Shown: positions 7,504 to 17,983, numbered from the stretch's first letter. The stretch: DNA of 36,324 nucleotides from Chitinophagaceae bacterium T5-Br10_B2g13 (GCA_001564065.1 LKNA01000028.1:1-36324), one strand, 5' to 3'. Numbers and translations: made by a program. The notes: a model not told the origin generated them from the sequence alone.

Positions 7504-10500
7504 ATGTACATATCTGATTTAGAACTTCACGGGTTTAAAAGCTTTGCGCACAAAACGCATGTAAAATTTGACAGTGGAATAACTGCTATTGTCGGCCCAA
7601 ACGGTTGTGGAAAATCGAACATCGTTGATGCTCTGAGATGGGTTTTAGGCGAACAGCGTCCAACCCTGCTCCGCTCAAGCGCTATGAGCAACGTGATTTT
7701 TAACGGTACGGCTAAGAAGAAAGCGCTGGGGATGGCAGACGTTTCTCTCACTTTTGTGAACAACAAGGGAATACTGCCTGTAGAGTACAGCGAGCTAACC
7801 ATCACAAGAAGACTCTATCGTTCGGGAGACAGTGAATACCTGATCAACAACACACACTGTCGATTAAAGGATATTATGGAGCTCTTCATGGATACCGGTA
7901 TGAGCTCAGACGCCTACTCCGTTATTGAGTTAAAAATGGTTGAAGAGATTCTGAATGACCGGAATAACGATCGACGGCGATTGTTTGAAGAGGCAGCAGG
8001 TGTTACACGCTATAAAGATCAGCGTAAGAAAACATTCAGAAAGCTGGATGAAACGCTTAAAGACCTTCAGCGGCTCGAAGATATCCTTGTAGAAGTTCGC
8101 AAAAAGACCCGCTCTCTCGAAATTCAGGCCGATAAAGCAGCCAAAGCGAAAGCCTATCAAAAAGAGCTTCGCAAACTGGATTTGGGATATACGCTTCATC
8201 AGTTCAATTCGGTAAAAAACGAGCTGGAACCGCTGAAGGAGAGAATAGACAACGCAGATAAAGAGAAAAAAGAGATCTCTCAAAAAGTTGAAGAGCTTGA
8301 GGGTAACGAGGAGAAAGCCCGGAATCATCTGCTGGAAAAAGAGCGTAATCAGGCTGAAGCCCAGCGGCGAGTGAGCCAGTTACACTCATCCATCCGGGAG
8401 ATGGAAACCAATCTTCGAATTACAAAAGAGAAGATTGTAAATGAAGAAGGAGTAATCAAACAGCATAAGAATGATATTGAGCAAGCTTCAAAAGATCTGA
8501 CAGAACTTGAGCAGCTCAAAAAGGAGAGCATCGATAAACTGGAGAATTTCGATGATGAAAAACAGAAGTCAGAAGATACGCTGAAAAACTCTAAAGAGCG
8601 GTTTAATGAGGTACAGCAGAAATTCACAAAAGTTCGCCATGAACTGTATGAGCTTGAAATTGAGATTAGCGATGTAAATAAAAAACTAACCGCGCTGCAG
8701 TCCAATCGAATTAAACTGGAGTCTAAACTTGAGAACAGCGAGGATGATCGCCTCAGAATAGATCGGGATATTGAAGATCTTGAAGATGAAATTATCAATG
8801 CGAAGGGCGAGCTGAACCTGGTAAAAGAGAAGCTCGGTGAGGCTAATCAACAACTGGAACAGCACGAAGAGAAGCTGGAAAACACCGTTGAAAAACGCCA
8901 GAACCTTGAAGAAAAACGGGAAGAACTCAGAGAGACCCTGCGATCACTGAAAAGTAAGAAAGATGCTGTTCAGTCAGAAATCTCACTGATGGAAAGCCTT
9001 GCTGAGTCGAACGAAGCACTGCCATCTTCTATTTCATATCTGACTGAAAACCACTCGTCTGAATTTGAAACGCTTACTCCCGTAGGAGAAGTTTTACATA
9101 CATCTGAAGAGCTCGCTCCTGCTCTCGAAATGGCTCTGGGTGAAATGATCAACTACCTGATTGTTGACTCAATGAATGATGCCGTCCGTGCATCAAAACT
9201 GTTGAAAGAAAAAGGAAAAGGCCGGGCAACTTTCATCCCTTTACAGGAGTTAAAGGCAAGCTATAAAGTTTTTGACAGTTCTATCTACAAAGAGGTTCAT
9301 CCTGAAGGAAAATTTGATGTTGTAGCACAGCTTCTTCTCGGTTCAACGATTCTGGTTGAATCTATAGAAGATGGATCAAATGCCCTGAAAAGCGGAGCTT
9401 CCGCAGCCGTTACGGTTAGTGGCGACCTGATTACCGCAGATCATTTCCTGAAGAGTGGCAGTAAAAATAAACAAGCGGGAGTTCGACTCGGCCTGAAGGA
9501 TAAGCTCGAAAAACTGAAGAGCAAGTTTAAAGATGCTGACCAATCACTTGAGGCAAAACAGAAAGAGCTGGATCAGTTAAATGGTGAGCTGGAAAAACTC
9601 AATTCAGATTCAATTCGTCACCAGATCAAGGAAATTCAAAAATCTATTCGACAGTTTGAGCAGCAAGCCAGCCGCTGGCAGTCGAATATTCAGTTGTACG
9701 AAAAGAATGTCAATGATTTAAAAATCCGAAAGTCTAACCTGCAGTCGAACTTGGACAGTGCTCAGGAGGAGCTCGATGAGCTGCATCCCCAACAGAAAGA
9801 GTTACAACAAAAAATTACCGAACTGAGCAAGCAGCAAAATCAAAAGAAAGATGTTCTGCAGAAACTGGAGGATGAGCGGGCAATTGCACAGAATCGCTAT
9901 AATGATGCACAGCTCAAGCATCAGGACGTGAAGAATAAAGCTCAAAACCTGGAACGGGATATCGACCGAGCTGAAACCGGAATCAAAAATATTGGCACCC
10001 GGCTCAGCTCACGGAAAGAGCTAATGAGTGAGAGTCGTGAGAAGATCGAGAAATATAAGTACGCTTTAGAGCAGACAGAAAAGCAGCTTGGCATCAAGAA
10101 AGAGAGTAAAGAGGAGGCTGATGAAAAGCTGGACAAAGCTGAAGAAGCGAGCAGCAGGCAGCGCGGTATCATCAACGAAATTGAGAAAGAGCTGAAAGAG
10201 CTCCGCAGACGTAAAGAGGTCAATCTTGAGCTTGTCCACCATCTTTCCATGGCGCACGAAAAGCTGGAGATGAAATCTCAGGCGCTTTCCGATCACGTTT
10301 GGGAAACCTATGGAATTTTAATGGACCAGGTGGAAGAATCCCTCCCTGAAGATATGCCGGCCGAGGATGCCAAGGAGCGCATAGCCTGGTTAAAACAGAA
10401 GCTGAATCGAATCGGGGATGTTAACCCGCTGGCCATTGAGGAGTTCAAGGAGGAGAAGGAGCGACTCGATTTTTACGAAGAGCAGATCGAGGATTTACAG

Positions 10501-11025
10501 AAAGCTGAAGTTGAAATGCGGGAAACCATCGATGAGATCAACCAAACGGCTACAGAGCGATTTAATGAGACGTTTGAAAAGATCCGTGCTAATTTTAAAA
10601 ATGTATTCAATACGCTTTTTCACGAAGATGATTACTGTGACCTGTTGATTGAAGACGAAGCCGAAGATCCGCTGGAAGCTAAGATCGATATCAAGGCAAA
10701 TCCAAAAGGAAAGCGCCCGTCGAGTATCAACCAGCTATCGGGCGGTGAAAAAACGTTGACCGCTATTGCCCTGCTCTTTGCTATCTACCTGGTGAAGCCT
10801 TCACCATTCTGTGTCCTGGATGAGGTTGACGCCCCGCTGGATGATGCCAATATTGAACGTTTTTCTGCTATGATCAAAAAGTTCAGCGACGACACACAGT
10901 TCATCATCATTACACACAACAAGAAAACCATGTCGAAAGCAGAGATGATGTATGGTGTAACCATGCCTGAAACCGGTGTAAGCCGATTGGTTGGAGTTAA
11001 GCTGGATGAAGTGGCAACCGCGTAA
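7504..11025 (+). CDS. smc: Chromosome segregation ATPase SMC
   Basis: SMC forms the long-armed dimer of bacterial condensin and compacts and separates chromosomes with ScpA and ScpB. The product is 1173 residues, full length. The N-terminal ATPase half has the Walker A GPNGCGKSN at 31-39. A coiled coil runs over about 165-500. The hinge is about 505-650 (TPVGEVLHTSEELAPALE, IVDSMNDAVRA, KGRATFIPL). The returning coiled coil runs to about 1000. The C-terminal ATPase half has the ABC signature LSGGEKTLTAIALLFA near 1078 and Walker B FCVLDEVDAPLDDAN near 1102. No scpA or scpB gene is in the window. The start ATG is only 29 bases past the terminator T-run. mnmD begins right after the stop. Confidence 0.97.
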   Translation: MYISDLELHGFKSFAHKTHVKFDSGITAIVGPNGCGKSNIVDALRWVLGEQRPTLLRSSAMSNVIFNGTAKKKALGMADVSLTFVNNKGILPVEYSELTITRRLYRSGDSEYLINNTHCRLKDIMELFMDTGMSSDAYSVIELKMVEEILNDRNNDRRRLFEEAAGVTRYKDQRKKTFRKLDETLKDLQRLEDILVEVRKKTRSLEIQADKAAKAKAYQKELRKLDLGYTLHQFNSVKNELEPLKERIDNADKEKKEISQKVEELEGNEEKARNHLLEKERNQAEAQRRVSQLHSSIREMETNLRITKEKIVNEEGVIKQHKNDIEQASKDLTELEQLKKESIDKLENFDDEKQKSEDTLKNSKERFNEVQQKFTKVRHELYELEIEISDVNKKLTALQSNRIKLESKLENSEDDRLRIDRDIEDLEDEIINAKGELNLVKEKLGEANQQLEQHEEKLENTVEKRQNLEEKREELRETLRSLKSKKDAVQSEISLMESLAESNEALPSSISYLTENHSSEFETLTPVGEVLHTSEELAPALEMALGEMINYLIVDSMNDAVRASKLLKEKGKGRATFIPLQELKASYKVFDSSIYKEVHPEGKFDVVAQLLLGSTILVESIEDGSNALKSGASAAVTVSGDLITADHFLKSGSKNKQAGVRLGLKDKLEKLKSKFKDADQSLEAKQKELDQLNGELEKLNSDSIRHQIKEIQKSIRQFEQQASRWQSNIQLYEKNVNDLKIRKSNLQSNLDSAQEELDELHPQQKELQQKITELSKQQNQKKDVLQKLEDERAIAQNRYNDAQLKHQDVKNKAQNLERDIDRAETGIKNIGTRLSSRKELMSESREKIEKYKYALEQTEKQLGIKKESKEEADEKLDKAEEASSRQRGIINEIEKELKELRRRKEVNLELVHHLSMAHEKLEMKSQALSDHVWETYGILMDQVEESLPEDMPAEDAKERIAWLKQKLNRIGDVNPLAIEEFKEEKERLDFYEEQIEDLQKAEVEMRETIDEINQTATERFNETFEKIRANFKNVFNTLFHEDDYCDLLIEDEAEDPLEAKIDIKANPKGKRPSSINQLSGGEKTLTAIALLFAIYLVKPSPFCVLDEVDAPLDDANIERFSAMIKKFSDDTQFIIITHNKKTMSKAEMMYGVTMPETGVSRLVGVKLDEVATA

Positions 11026-11028
11026 GTG

Positions 11029-11805
11029 ATGGATACCGGAGATCAAAAGCCGAAAATTTCGGAAACCAAAGATGGTTCAACAACACTCTACTCCCCTCTT
11101 TTTGATCAGCACTATCACAATCCAAACGGCGCCGTAGCAGAAAGTAAAATTGTCTTTTTTGAAACGCCGGGACTTCTCAAAGAACTACAGAGTAGAAACC
11201 ATCTCGCTATCTTTGAGATGGGATTCGGTACCGGGCTGAATTTCATTCTCTTAAAGCACTATTTAGAAGAGCTGCAAAATCCCCCGACTGTTGATTTCTA
11301 TTCAGTGGAAGCTTATCCGGTTGATCCGGACACGGCAGCTCAGTTTGATTTCGGAGAAGAGCTGAACCGGCATAAACCGGGTGAAATTCTGAAATCGATT
11401 TTTACTGAAGTAAATCCCGGAGCCAACAGTTTTTCAATTTCGGAATCACTGACACTTAATCTCTTTATCGGCACGTTTGAGGAGTATCCAAAACCCGATC
11501 AGCCAATTCATTTCTTTTTCCAGGATCCTTTTTCTCCCGATGTTAATGCAGAGCTGTGGACACCGGAAGTTTTCCAGAGTTTGAAAAGCTATGCTGACTC
11601 TTCAGCTACCCTGTCCACCTACTGCGCAGCTTCATCGGCGCGAGCTGCGATGGCTGTTGCCGGATGGAAAATTGCAAGAGCCCCCGGTGCTCTTGGAAAA
11701 CGGGAGATGACATTAGCATCACTCAATGAAAAGAACCTTGGCAGTTATAAAAGAGTTAATGAACACAGGCTGATCGAACGGTATCAGAAAGGTGACTTCG
11801 ATTAG
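11029..11805 (+). CDS. mnmD: tRNA 5-methylaminomethyl-2-thiouridine methyltransferase, MnmD type
   Basis: This SAM-dependent enzyme probably converts nm5s2U34 to mnm5s2U34 at the wobble base of certain tRNAs. It is 258 residues and contains only the methyltransferase half of the MnmC bifunctional enzyme, with no FAD oxidoreductase domain. That makes it a stand-alone MnmD, as in many bacteria. Evidence is DGSTTLYSPLFDQHYHNPNGA at the N-terminus in two blocks, the SAM loop FEMGFGTGLNF, VDFYSVEAYP, and FFQDPFSPDVNAELWTPEVF, the counterpart of the family D-x-F-x-P...LW motif. The smc stop is followed directly by GTGATGG; I use the ATG, with the GTG one codon earlier as an alternative. The tight junction suggests coupling to smc. 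Confidence 0.85.
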   Translation: MDTGDQKPKISETKDGSTTLYSPLFDQHYHNPNGAVAESKIVFFETPGLLKELQSRNHLAIFEMGFGTGLNFILLKHYLEELQNPPTVDFYSVEAYPVDPDTAAQFDFGEELNRHKPGEILKSIFTEVNPGANSFSISESLTLNLFIGTFEEYPKPDQPIHFFFQDPFSPDVNAELWTPEVFQSLKSYADSSATLSTYCAASSARAAMAVAGWKIARAPGALGKREMTLASLNEKNLGSYKRVNEHRLIERYQKGDFD

Positions 11806-11835
11806 TCCCGTTATTTATGAATCCTTCAAAATTTG

Positions 11836-13023
11836 ATGATGCAAGAATTTGATAAGCTGGCACAATCTCTTCAGCCACACTATTCCCATTTTAATGTAGC
11901 CAATCGACTGCTTTTTACGGGGCACTCTCATCAGGCGTGGCCCGATGTGGCATTTGACGGAGTAAGAGAGTACATGCAGATTGTCGCTGATCAGGTAGAC
12001 ACCAAGTGGTCGGCGGCGTTCGAAAAAACGGAAGTGCTTCGCACCTACCTCCGGAACTATTACGACGATCCCACCGGCAAATATTGCCGTGAACAGAATA
12101 CACACGTTCTGATGATTTCCTGGCTTTCAGCACTGGATCTGAAAAACCGGCCAAAAATCATAACCACAAACGGGGAATTCCACTCTATGTATCGCCAGCT
12201 GCGCCGATACCAGGAAGAAGGATATGATATTGTTTTTCTACCGCACGAAGATGACGACCAACTGCTAAGCTCGATCAAAGAAGAGATGGATGACCGAACG
12301 GCCGCTGTGATGTTGTCCAGGGTCTATTTCGAAACTTCAGAAATCAACACAAAGCTTTCCGAAATAGCTGCTGCAACTAAGAAAGCAGGAGTTCCTCTCC
12401 TAATCGACGACTACCATGGAACCAACGTAGTACCACTCTCCATCACCGAAGAAGGCTTAGAGCACTGCTACATGCTTATTGGAGGCTATAAGTACCTTCA
12501 GTGGGGAGAAGCCAACTGCTTTTTACGATATCCCGCAGATTGCGCACTCCGGCCGGCAGTCACCGGATGGTTTGCCTCTTTCGAAACATTAGATGAACCG
12601 AGAAATGATAAGCCGGTATCTTTTGATAAAGGTGATCAAAAATTTGCATCAGGCACCTACGATCCTATCTCACAGTTTCGGGCTGCAGCTGTGGCAGATT
12701 TCTTCCAAAAAATGGGCCTGTCGCCCGAAGTACTCCGGCAGCAATATTCTGACCAGTTAGCATACCTGCGTGAAATTTTTGATGAGCAATCTTTTTCACC
12801 CGATCTGATTCAGCATGCCAACAAGAGACCTATCGTGGAGTCAGGCGGATTCATGGCACTCAAGTCTACACATGCCAGAGAGATAAGAGCACAATTACTT
12901 GAAAAGGGTGTCTTCACAGATGCAAGAGGTGATATCATTCGGTTTGGCCCTGCCCCCTATACAACTGCAGTACAATGTGAACAGGCCATTCAAAAGCTCG
13001 GTGAAGTGATTAGCCGACTTTAG
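11836..13023 (+). CDS. Kynureninase-like PLP-dependent enzyme (class V aminotransferase fold)
   Basis: The product has 395 residues. The PLP site is visible: LIDDYHGTNVVPL carries the Asp expected to pair with the pyridine nitrogen, and GGYKYLQWGEANCFL has the Schiff-base Lys in the same setting as kynureninase (YKYLNGGPG). VTGWFASFE matches the kynureninase GWF element, FASGTYDPISQF matches the G-T-x-P-I segment, and GDIIRFGPAPYTT is the C-terminal substrate-carboxylate loop. True kynureninase cleaves kynurenine to anthranilate and alanine. No tryptophan-catabolism gene is nearby, so the substrate is open. The start is one of two ATGs in tandem (11836 or 11839). The preceding gene ends 30 bases upstream. 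Confidence 0.65.
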   Translation: MMQEFDKLAQSLQPHYSHFNVANRLLFTGHSHQAWPDVAFDGVREYMQIVADQVDTKWSAAFEKTEVLRTYLRNYYDDPTGKYCREQNTHVLMISWLSALDLKNRPKIITTNGEFHSMYRQLRRYQEEGYDIVFLPHEDDDQLLSSIKEEMDDRTAAVMLSRVYFETSEINTKLSEIAAATKKAGVPLLIDDYHGTNVVPLSITEEGLEHCYMLIGGYKYLQWGEANCFLRYPADCALRPAVTGWFASFETLDEPRNDKPVSFDKGDQKFASGTYDPISQFRAAAVADFFQKMGLSPEVLRQQYSDQLAYLREIFDEQSFSPDLIQHANKRPIVESGGFMALKSTHAREIRAQLLEKGVFTDARGDIIRFGPAPYTTAVQCEQAIQKLGEVISRL

Positions 13024-13053
13024 ACCTGTCTCTGTGTACTTGATCGCGATTGT

Positions 13054-13076
13054 AAAAGTCCCTTACAGAAGGGGAC
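13054..13076 (-). terminator. Possible terminator of the Yip1-like gene
   Basis: GTCCCTT (13058-13064) pairs with AGGGGAC (13070-13076), allowing one G-T pair, around a 5-base loop. Read on the minus strand the hairpin is followed by TTTTA, so it suits the gene coming from the right. It lies between two converging genes. Confidence 0.4.
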
Positions 13077-13176
13077 CATTCATAAGCAACCTAAAACAAG
13101 TCAGTCACCCCTCTCCTTTTTAGGGTAGAACACTTTTTGGAAGCTGATTTGGTTTATCCATAAAACTGAAGTTCCA

Positions 13177-13881
13177 TTAAAGCGCACCGGACATCTCACT
13201 AATCCGCTGTATGGCAAAAATCATGTAGCCAATAATTGACGCTGCAAAACCGGTCAACACAGCATAAAGTACATACCCTACTATGTAAGTTGATATAATC
13301 CGGATCCACGCCATAAAGGAAGAGTCCATAATATAGGCCTTATAAATCCATAGTGTGGGGATGGCAATGGCTACGGCGGGAAGTGTTGCATTGGCAACCG
13401 GATCGAGCATACTCACACCTGAAAACATCCAAAATGGGATTAGAAGCATTTGAAACAACATCGTTGCCCCAATTGCATAACTATTCATTACCAGCAGACT
13501 ATAAAAACCTGTAATGTAATCTCTGAAAAAGAACAGCCCCGCAATGGATAGCATTGGAACCAGTATCAATGCAGATGAGATGGGTAAAAAATGGGTTGTT
13601 GATCGAACTGTACTTGCCTGAATCCACTCAGCAATCTCACGCATCTGCTCACTGTCTGCATCAAATTCACCAAGCACCGGATCAAAAGAGAAATCTACCA
13701 GCAAAGTATTCACTGCCGTTACCACGATGGCACCTATCAGTAAAAAAAGAAAGGGATGACTAAAATCTCTTTCCTCACTCTCAAGAAACTGATCAATTAC
13801 ATTTCTGGGGTGATTATAAATCTCTTTGAAGGTTGATATAAATTTTGGAAACATTACGCTAACTATCTTCAGTTTTTTCAA
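13177..13881 (-). CDS. Yip1-like multi-pass membrane protein
   Basis: A 234-residue protein that I recognise only loosely. A short cytoplasmic N-terminus with FKEIYNHPRNVIDQFLESEE is typical of the Yip1 or DUF3667-like bacterial membrane proteins. About five hydrophobic segments follow: near residues 44-62 (FLFLLIGAIVVTAVNTLLV), 98-117, 126-152, 160-184 and 190-225. No catalytic motif is visible. It stands alone on the minus strand between the kynureninase-like gene (converging) and rpsU (diverging). The function is unknown and the family call is tentative. Confidence 0.5.
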   Translation of the reverse strand: MKKLKIVSVMFPKFISTFKEIYNHPRNVIDQFLESEERDFSHPFLFLLIGAIVVTAVNTLLVDFSFDPVLGEFDADSEQMREIAEWIQASTVRSTTHFLPISSALILVPMLSIAGLFFFRDYITGFYSLLVMNSYAIGATMLFQMLLIPFWMFSGVSMLDPVANATLPAVAIAIPTLWIYKAYIMDSSFMAWIRIISTYIVGYVLYAVLTGFAASIIGYMIFAIQRISEMSGAL

Positions 13882-13962
13882 ATGTGCTTACTATAGCTAC
13901 AGGACCTGTAATCAGGTGCTTAATATAAGATCTTTGGGGTGAATGTTTTTTTGTTGATGGAA

Positions 13963-13993
13963 CTGTTTTTTAATAAAAAGCTTTTTATATTTA
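13963..13993 (+). promoter_or_regulatory. Candidate promoter of rpsU overlapping a 16-base palindrome
   Basis: TATATTTA (13986-13993) is one mismatch from TAnnTTTG. CTG (13963-13965) stands at the -33 place with a 20-base spacer. The perfect palindrome ATAAAAAGCTTTTTAT occupies 13973-13988, covering the spacer and the start of the -7 box. Start of translation is 14031. Confidence 0.4.
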
Positions 13994-14030
13994 GAGTCTG
14001 TAAAAAATTCAACAAATACTATTTACACAC

Positions 14031-14225
14031 ATGATCGGAGTAAAAGTTAAAGATAACGAAAGCATCGACCGCGCAATCAACCGCTTTAAGAAGATGGTAA
14101 CTCGCTCAAGAGTATTGAACGAATACAAAGAGCGCCAGCAGTACACCAAGCCATCTGAAGAGCGACGCGAAGCTCTTAAAAAGAGCATCCGGGAAGAGAG
14201 AAGACGTCAAAGAGACAACTACTAA
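14031..14225 (+). CDS. rpsU: 30S ribosomal protein S21 (bS21)
   Basis: This is a small basic ribosomal subunit protein near the anti-Shine-Dalgarno end of 16S rRNA. It has 64 residues with the family pattern MIGVKVKDNESIDRAINRFK, then a long basic helix ending REERRRQRDNY. It is monocistronic, between a diverging membrane-protein gene and converging radA. In Bacteroidota, S21 together with S18 and S6 is reported to help occlude the anti-Shine-Dalgarno, which fits the scarcity of Shine-Dalgarno sequences here. A hairpin GAGACAAC/GTTGTCTC (14212-14219/14229-14236) spans its stop codon but has no T-run. Confidence 0.95.
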   Translation: MIGVKVKDNESIDRAINRFKKMVTRSRVLNEYKERQQYTKPSEERREALKKSIREERRRQRDNY

Positions 14226-14245
14226 ACGGTTGTCTCCTCGGGCTG

Positions 14246-15592
14246 CTACTTGAGAGCCTTCATCAAATGATCCGCGGGGTTCAAATTCATTTTAAATGTA
14301 CCCGCGGTGTCGCTGACTGGCAGAACAGCATTTTTAAAACCCATCTTTTCTGCCTCATTTAATCGCTGTTTGAGAAACGGTACTCTTCTCACTTCGCCGC
14401 CAAGTCCTACTTCACCCACATAGAGTGATTTTTCGGGGACCGGTTTATCTTTTAAACTGGAAGCGAGAGCCGCAATTACAGCCAGATCTGCAGCAGTGTC
14501 ATTGATCTTCAACCCTCCTGCAACATTCAGGTATACATCCTGGCCGGCAAAGCTCATGACTGCCCTCTTCTCCAGAACCGCAATCAACAGAGACAACCTG
14601 CGCTGATCAAAACCGCTCGCTGTGCGCTGAGGCGTGCTATAACTACTGGGCGTTACCAATGCCTGAATTTCAATCAAAATCGGTCGGGAACCCTCCATCA
14701 CGCAGGTAACACAATTTCCGCTGACGGAACTGTTCATTTCAGCTAAAAACAGATCTGATGGATTATTAATCTCATGCAAACCTGTGTCCCGCATTTCAAA
14801 AACCCCCACTTCGTTTGCAGGGCCGAATCGATTCTTAACACCCCTTAGTAACCGATGCAGCTGACTTTGATCCCCCTCAAAATGGAGAACCGTGTCTACC
14901 ATATGCTCCAACATTTTAGGCCCGGCAATATCTCCCTCTTTGGTCACATGACCAATCATCACCGTAGTAATTCCCTCTTTCTTTGCAAGCTGCTGGAACA
15001 TAGCGGAGCACTCACGTATTTGCTGAATACTCCCCGGCAGGCTGCTCAACTCTGAACTGAATACAGTTTGTATGGAATCGACAATCAACAGGTCAGGTTT
15101 AATTTTACGCGCTTGAGAAATCACGTTTAATACGTCCGTGTTGTTATAGATAAGCAAATTCTCTCCGCTCATCCCAATTCTGTCTGCTCTCTGCTTTATC
15201 TGGGACGCCGACTCCTCGCCGGCAATGTAAAGTATTTTCAGATTTGGACATTTCTGCGCTACCTGCAGCATCAGTGTACTTTTGCCAATACCGGGGTCTC
15301 CACCTAAAAGGAGGAAAGATCCATCTACTAGACCACCGCCAAGAACACGATCAAATTCAGACAGGTTCGTACTGATCCTCTCCTCTTTCGATTGCTGTAC
15401 ATCTTTTAGCGCAACGGCTTCAGTCTCTCCGTTTTCCGAAATATCTACTTTATGCTTTTTAGAGCTTTTCTTCTTCTCACTTATTTTCTCTTCAAAGGTA
15501 TGCCACTCTCCACATGCCGGACACAAACCCAGCCATTTTGGAGATAGATGACCACAAGCTGAACATTCGTATTGAACTTTAGTTTTGGCCAT
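14246..15592 (-). CDS. radA: DNA repair protein RadA (branch-migration ATPase)
   Basis: RadA (Sms) is a RecA-like helicase that extends heteroduplex DNA during recombination. The product is 448 residues. Its order of domains is complete: a zinc finger with Cys pairs (CSAC and CPAC, about residues 10-27), the Walker A GGDPGIGKST near 98-106, Walker B LLIVDSIQTV, the RadA-specific KNRFG at about 253-257, and a Lon-protease-like C-terminal domain (SFAGQDVYLNVAGGLKI, YVGEVGLGGEVR). The ATG at 15592 gives MAKTKVQYEC, the normal RadA start; the TTG two codons upstream is not needed. It overlaps the end of the flippase-like gene by 14 bases, so the two are probably translated from one message. Confidence 0.96.
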   Translation of the reverse strand: MAKTKVQYECSACGHLSPKWLGLCPACGEWHTFEEKISEKKKSSKKHKVDISENGETEAVALKDVQQSKEERISTNLSEFDRVLGGGLVDGSFLLLGGDPGIGKSTLMLQVAQKCPNLKILYIAGEESASQIKQRADRIGMSGENLLIYNNTDVLNVISQARKIKPDLLIVDSIQTVFSSELSSLPGSIQQIRECSAMFQQLAKKEGITTVMIGHVTKEGDIAGPKMLEHMVDTVLHFEGDQSQLHRLLRGVKNRFGPANEVGVFEMRDTGLHEINNPSDLFLAEMNSSVSGNCVTCVMEGSRPILIEIQALVTPSSYSTPQRTASGFDQRRLSLLIAVLEKRAVMSFAGQDVYLNVAGGLKINDTAADLAVIAALASSLKDKPVPEKSLYVGEVGLGGEVRRVPFLKQRLNEAEKMGFKNAVLPVSDTAGTFKMNLNPADHLMKALK

Positions 15593-16661
15593 GATCAACT
15601 GCGCTTTCTTTTGGTTTGTTTATTTCATCGAGCTTAGATGATACCGATGTGTTTACATACCATAGCATGGCGATGATACCAATACCGATACTGATGTAAT
15701 AGGTGATTATTCTCCAAACAAATACAGCCAGTCCAATAAATCCGGACCGATCAATCAATGGGCCCAGGAAAACAGCAAAAAGCCCCTCTACCCCGCCGGA
15801 ACCACCCGGTGTTGGGATAATCAGGAAGGCGAGGTTCATGGCCAGACTTCTAAGAATGAGCAGAATTTCGTGTGCCGGCAGCAGACTTAAAACTACAATG
15901 ACCGGCAGTGCCACCCGGCAAAGCCAGCTAAGCGTTGATAGCAAAAATGCCTTTACAACAAAGCTCATCGGTTTCTGCCTGAGCTCTCTCGAATAGTCGA
16001 CCAGGTTATCGGCTTCTGCATTTACCTTATCCGCAAACTTTCTCAGTACAGGAAGCCTGAAAACCAGTTCAATTATACGTTTCATGGCTTTTGGATTGAC
16101 CAGCAATCCATAGGCGAGCAGAGCCCCATAGATTAAAAGACCGGCATAGATCAAAAACATCGTTATGTTTCCAACCATCCCGATCTCGTCAGGAATTACA
16201 TTGTAGTAGATGCTGGCAATGAGTAGAATCGGAACTGCCAGCGCATACCAAAACTGATCCAGCAAAACTCCATACAAAACAATTGCAGAAGATTTACCAA
16301 GCTTGATTCCTTCGCGCGTCATCGCATATGTAGCAACCGGTGCCCCGCCTATGGTTGATGGTGTAACAGCAGAAGCAAAATCCCAGGTCAGTGCAATCCG
16401 GATAGATGCCATCCAGTTAATGGTCTTGTCGGCTAAAAATCTGATTTTTGCAGCAAAAAAATAGACCTTCAAAAAGGTTACGCCTATAGCTATAAAAATT
16501 CCGGGAAGCCTTTTAGGAGCCAGATGCTCCAGAATACCCGGTGAATAGGTAAGGTAAATCACAATTCCCATACTAATGAGGCTCAATGCTATGGAAAGAG
16601 CCATGTACCTGAAGGATATTAATGAACCGCTTTTTTCAGTATGTACTTCAGAATCTGACAA
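15579..16661 (-). CDS. Flippase-like integral membrane protein (LPG-synthase TM / UPF0104 family)
   Basis: A 360-residue protein with about eight hydrophobic segments. The family signatures are VTPSTIGGAPVATYAMTREG near residue 100 and PTPGGSGGVEGLFAVFLGP near residue 290. These occur in the membrane domain of lysylphosphatidylglycerol synthases and in relatives proposed to move lipids or lipid-linked sugars. There is no C-terminal synthase domain, so lysyl transfer is not expected. The apparent start is TTG at 16661. The first in-frame ATG (residue 20) would begin inside the first membrane segment, so TTG is more plausible but not certain. The 3' end overlaps radA by 14 bases. Confidence 0.75.
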   Translation of the reverse strand: MSDSEVHTEKSGSLISFRYMALSIALSLISMGIVIYLTYSPGILEHLAPKRLPGIFIAIGVTFLKVYFFAAKIRFLADKTINWMASIRIALTWDFASAVTPSTIGGAPVATYAMTREGIKLGKSSAIVLYGVLLDQFWYALAVPILLIASIYYNVIPDEIGMVGNITMFLIYAGLLIYGALLAYGLLVNPKAMKRIIELVFRLPVLRKFADKVNAEADNLVDYSRELRQKPMSFVVKAFLLSTLSWLCRVALPVIVVLSLLPAHEILLILRSLAMNLAFLIIPTPGGSGGVEGLFAVFLGPLIDRSGFIGLAVFVWRIITYYISIGIGIIAMLWYVNTSVSSKLDEINKPKESAVDHGQN

Positions 16662-16729
16662 TATAGATGTGTTTCTTAACGGGGGTTAATCAACGCCCAT
16701 TATATTAACTAACTCTCAAAATAAATAGT

Positions 16730-16763
16730 AAAGCCATACAGAATTAACTGTATGGCTTTTTTT
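16730..16763 (-). terminator. Terminator between fbaB and the flippase-like gene
   Basis: AAAGCCATACAG (16730-16741) pairs perfectly with CTGTATGGCTTT (16748-16759) around AATTAA. On the minus strand, where the flanking genes lie, it is followed by TTTACTATTTATTTT. On the plus strand a T-run follows, so it could stop transcription in both directions. Confidence 0.7.
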
Positions 16764-16777
16764 ATAAAAATAGGAAA

Positions 16778-17854
<1,077 letters not shown>

Positions 17855-17975
17855 TGTTATTACTCCCGTTAATTTGTTGAAATTATTTTTTAAACACTCA
17901 TTAATATACACGTTCATTTATCAAATGGCTATTGATCTGAGTGGAAACAGAACCATGAAAGCGCTTTGTTTTTCA

Positions 17976-17983
17976 TAAATTTG
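17976..17983 (+). promoter_or_regulatory. Candidate -7 element for dusB
   Basis: TAAATTTG is a perfect TAnnTTTG match in the gap between diverging fbaB and dusB, 65 bases before the dusB ATG. No TTG stands at the expected -33 distance (CATG is there), so this is a weaker call. Confidence 0.35.

Noticed and set aside
14212..14236. Hairpin over the rpsU stop codon as a terminator
   Set aside because: The 8-bp stem is real but there is no T-run after it on the plus strand, so termination is not supported.
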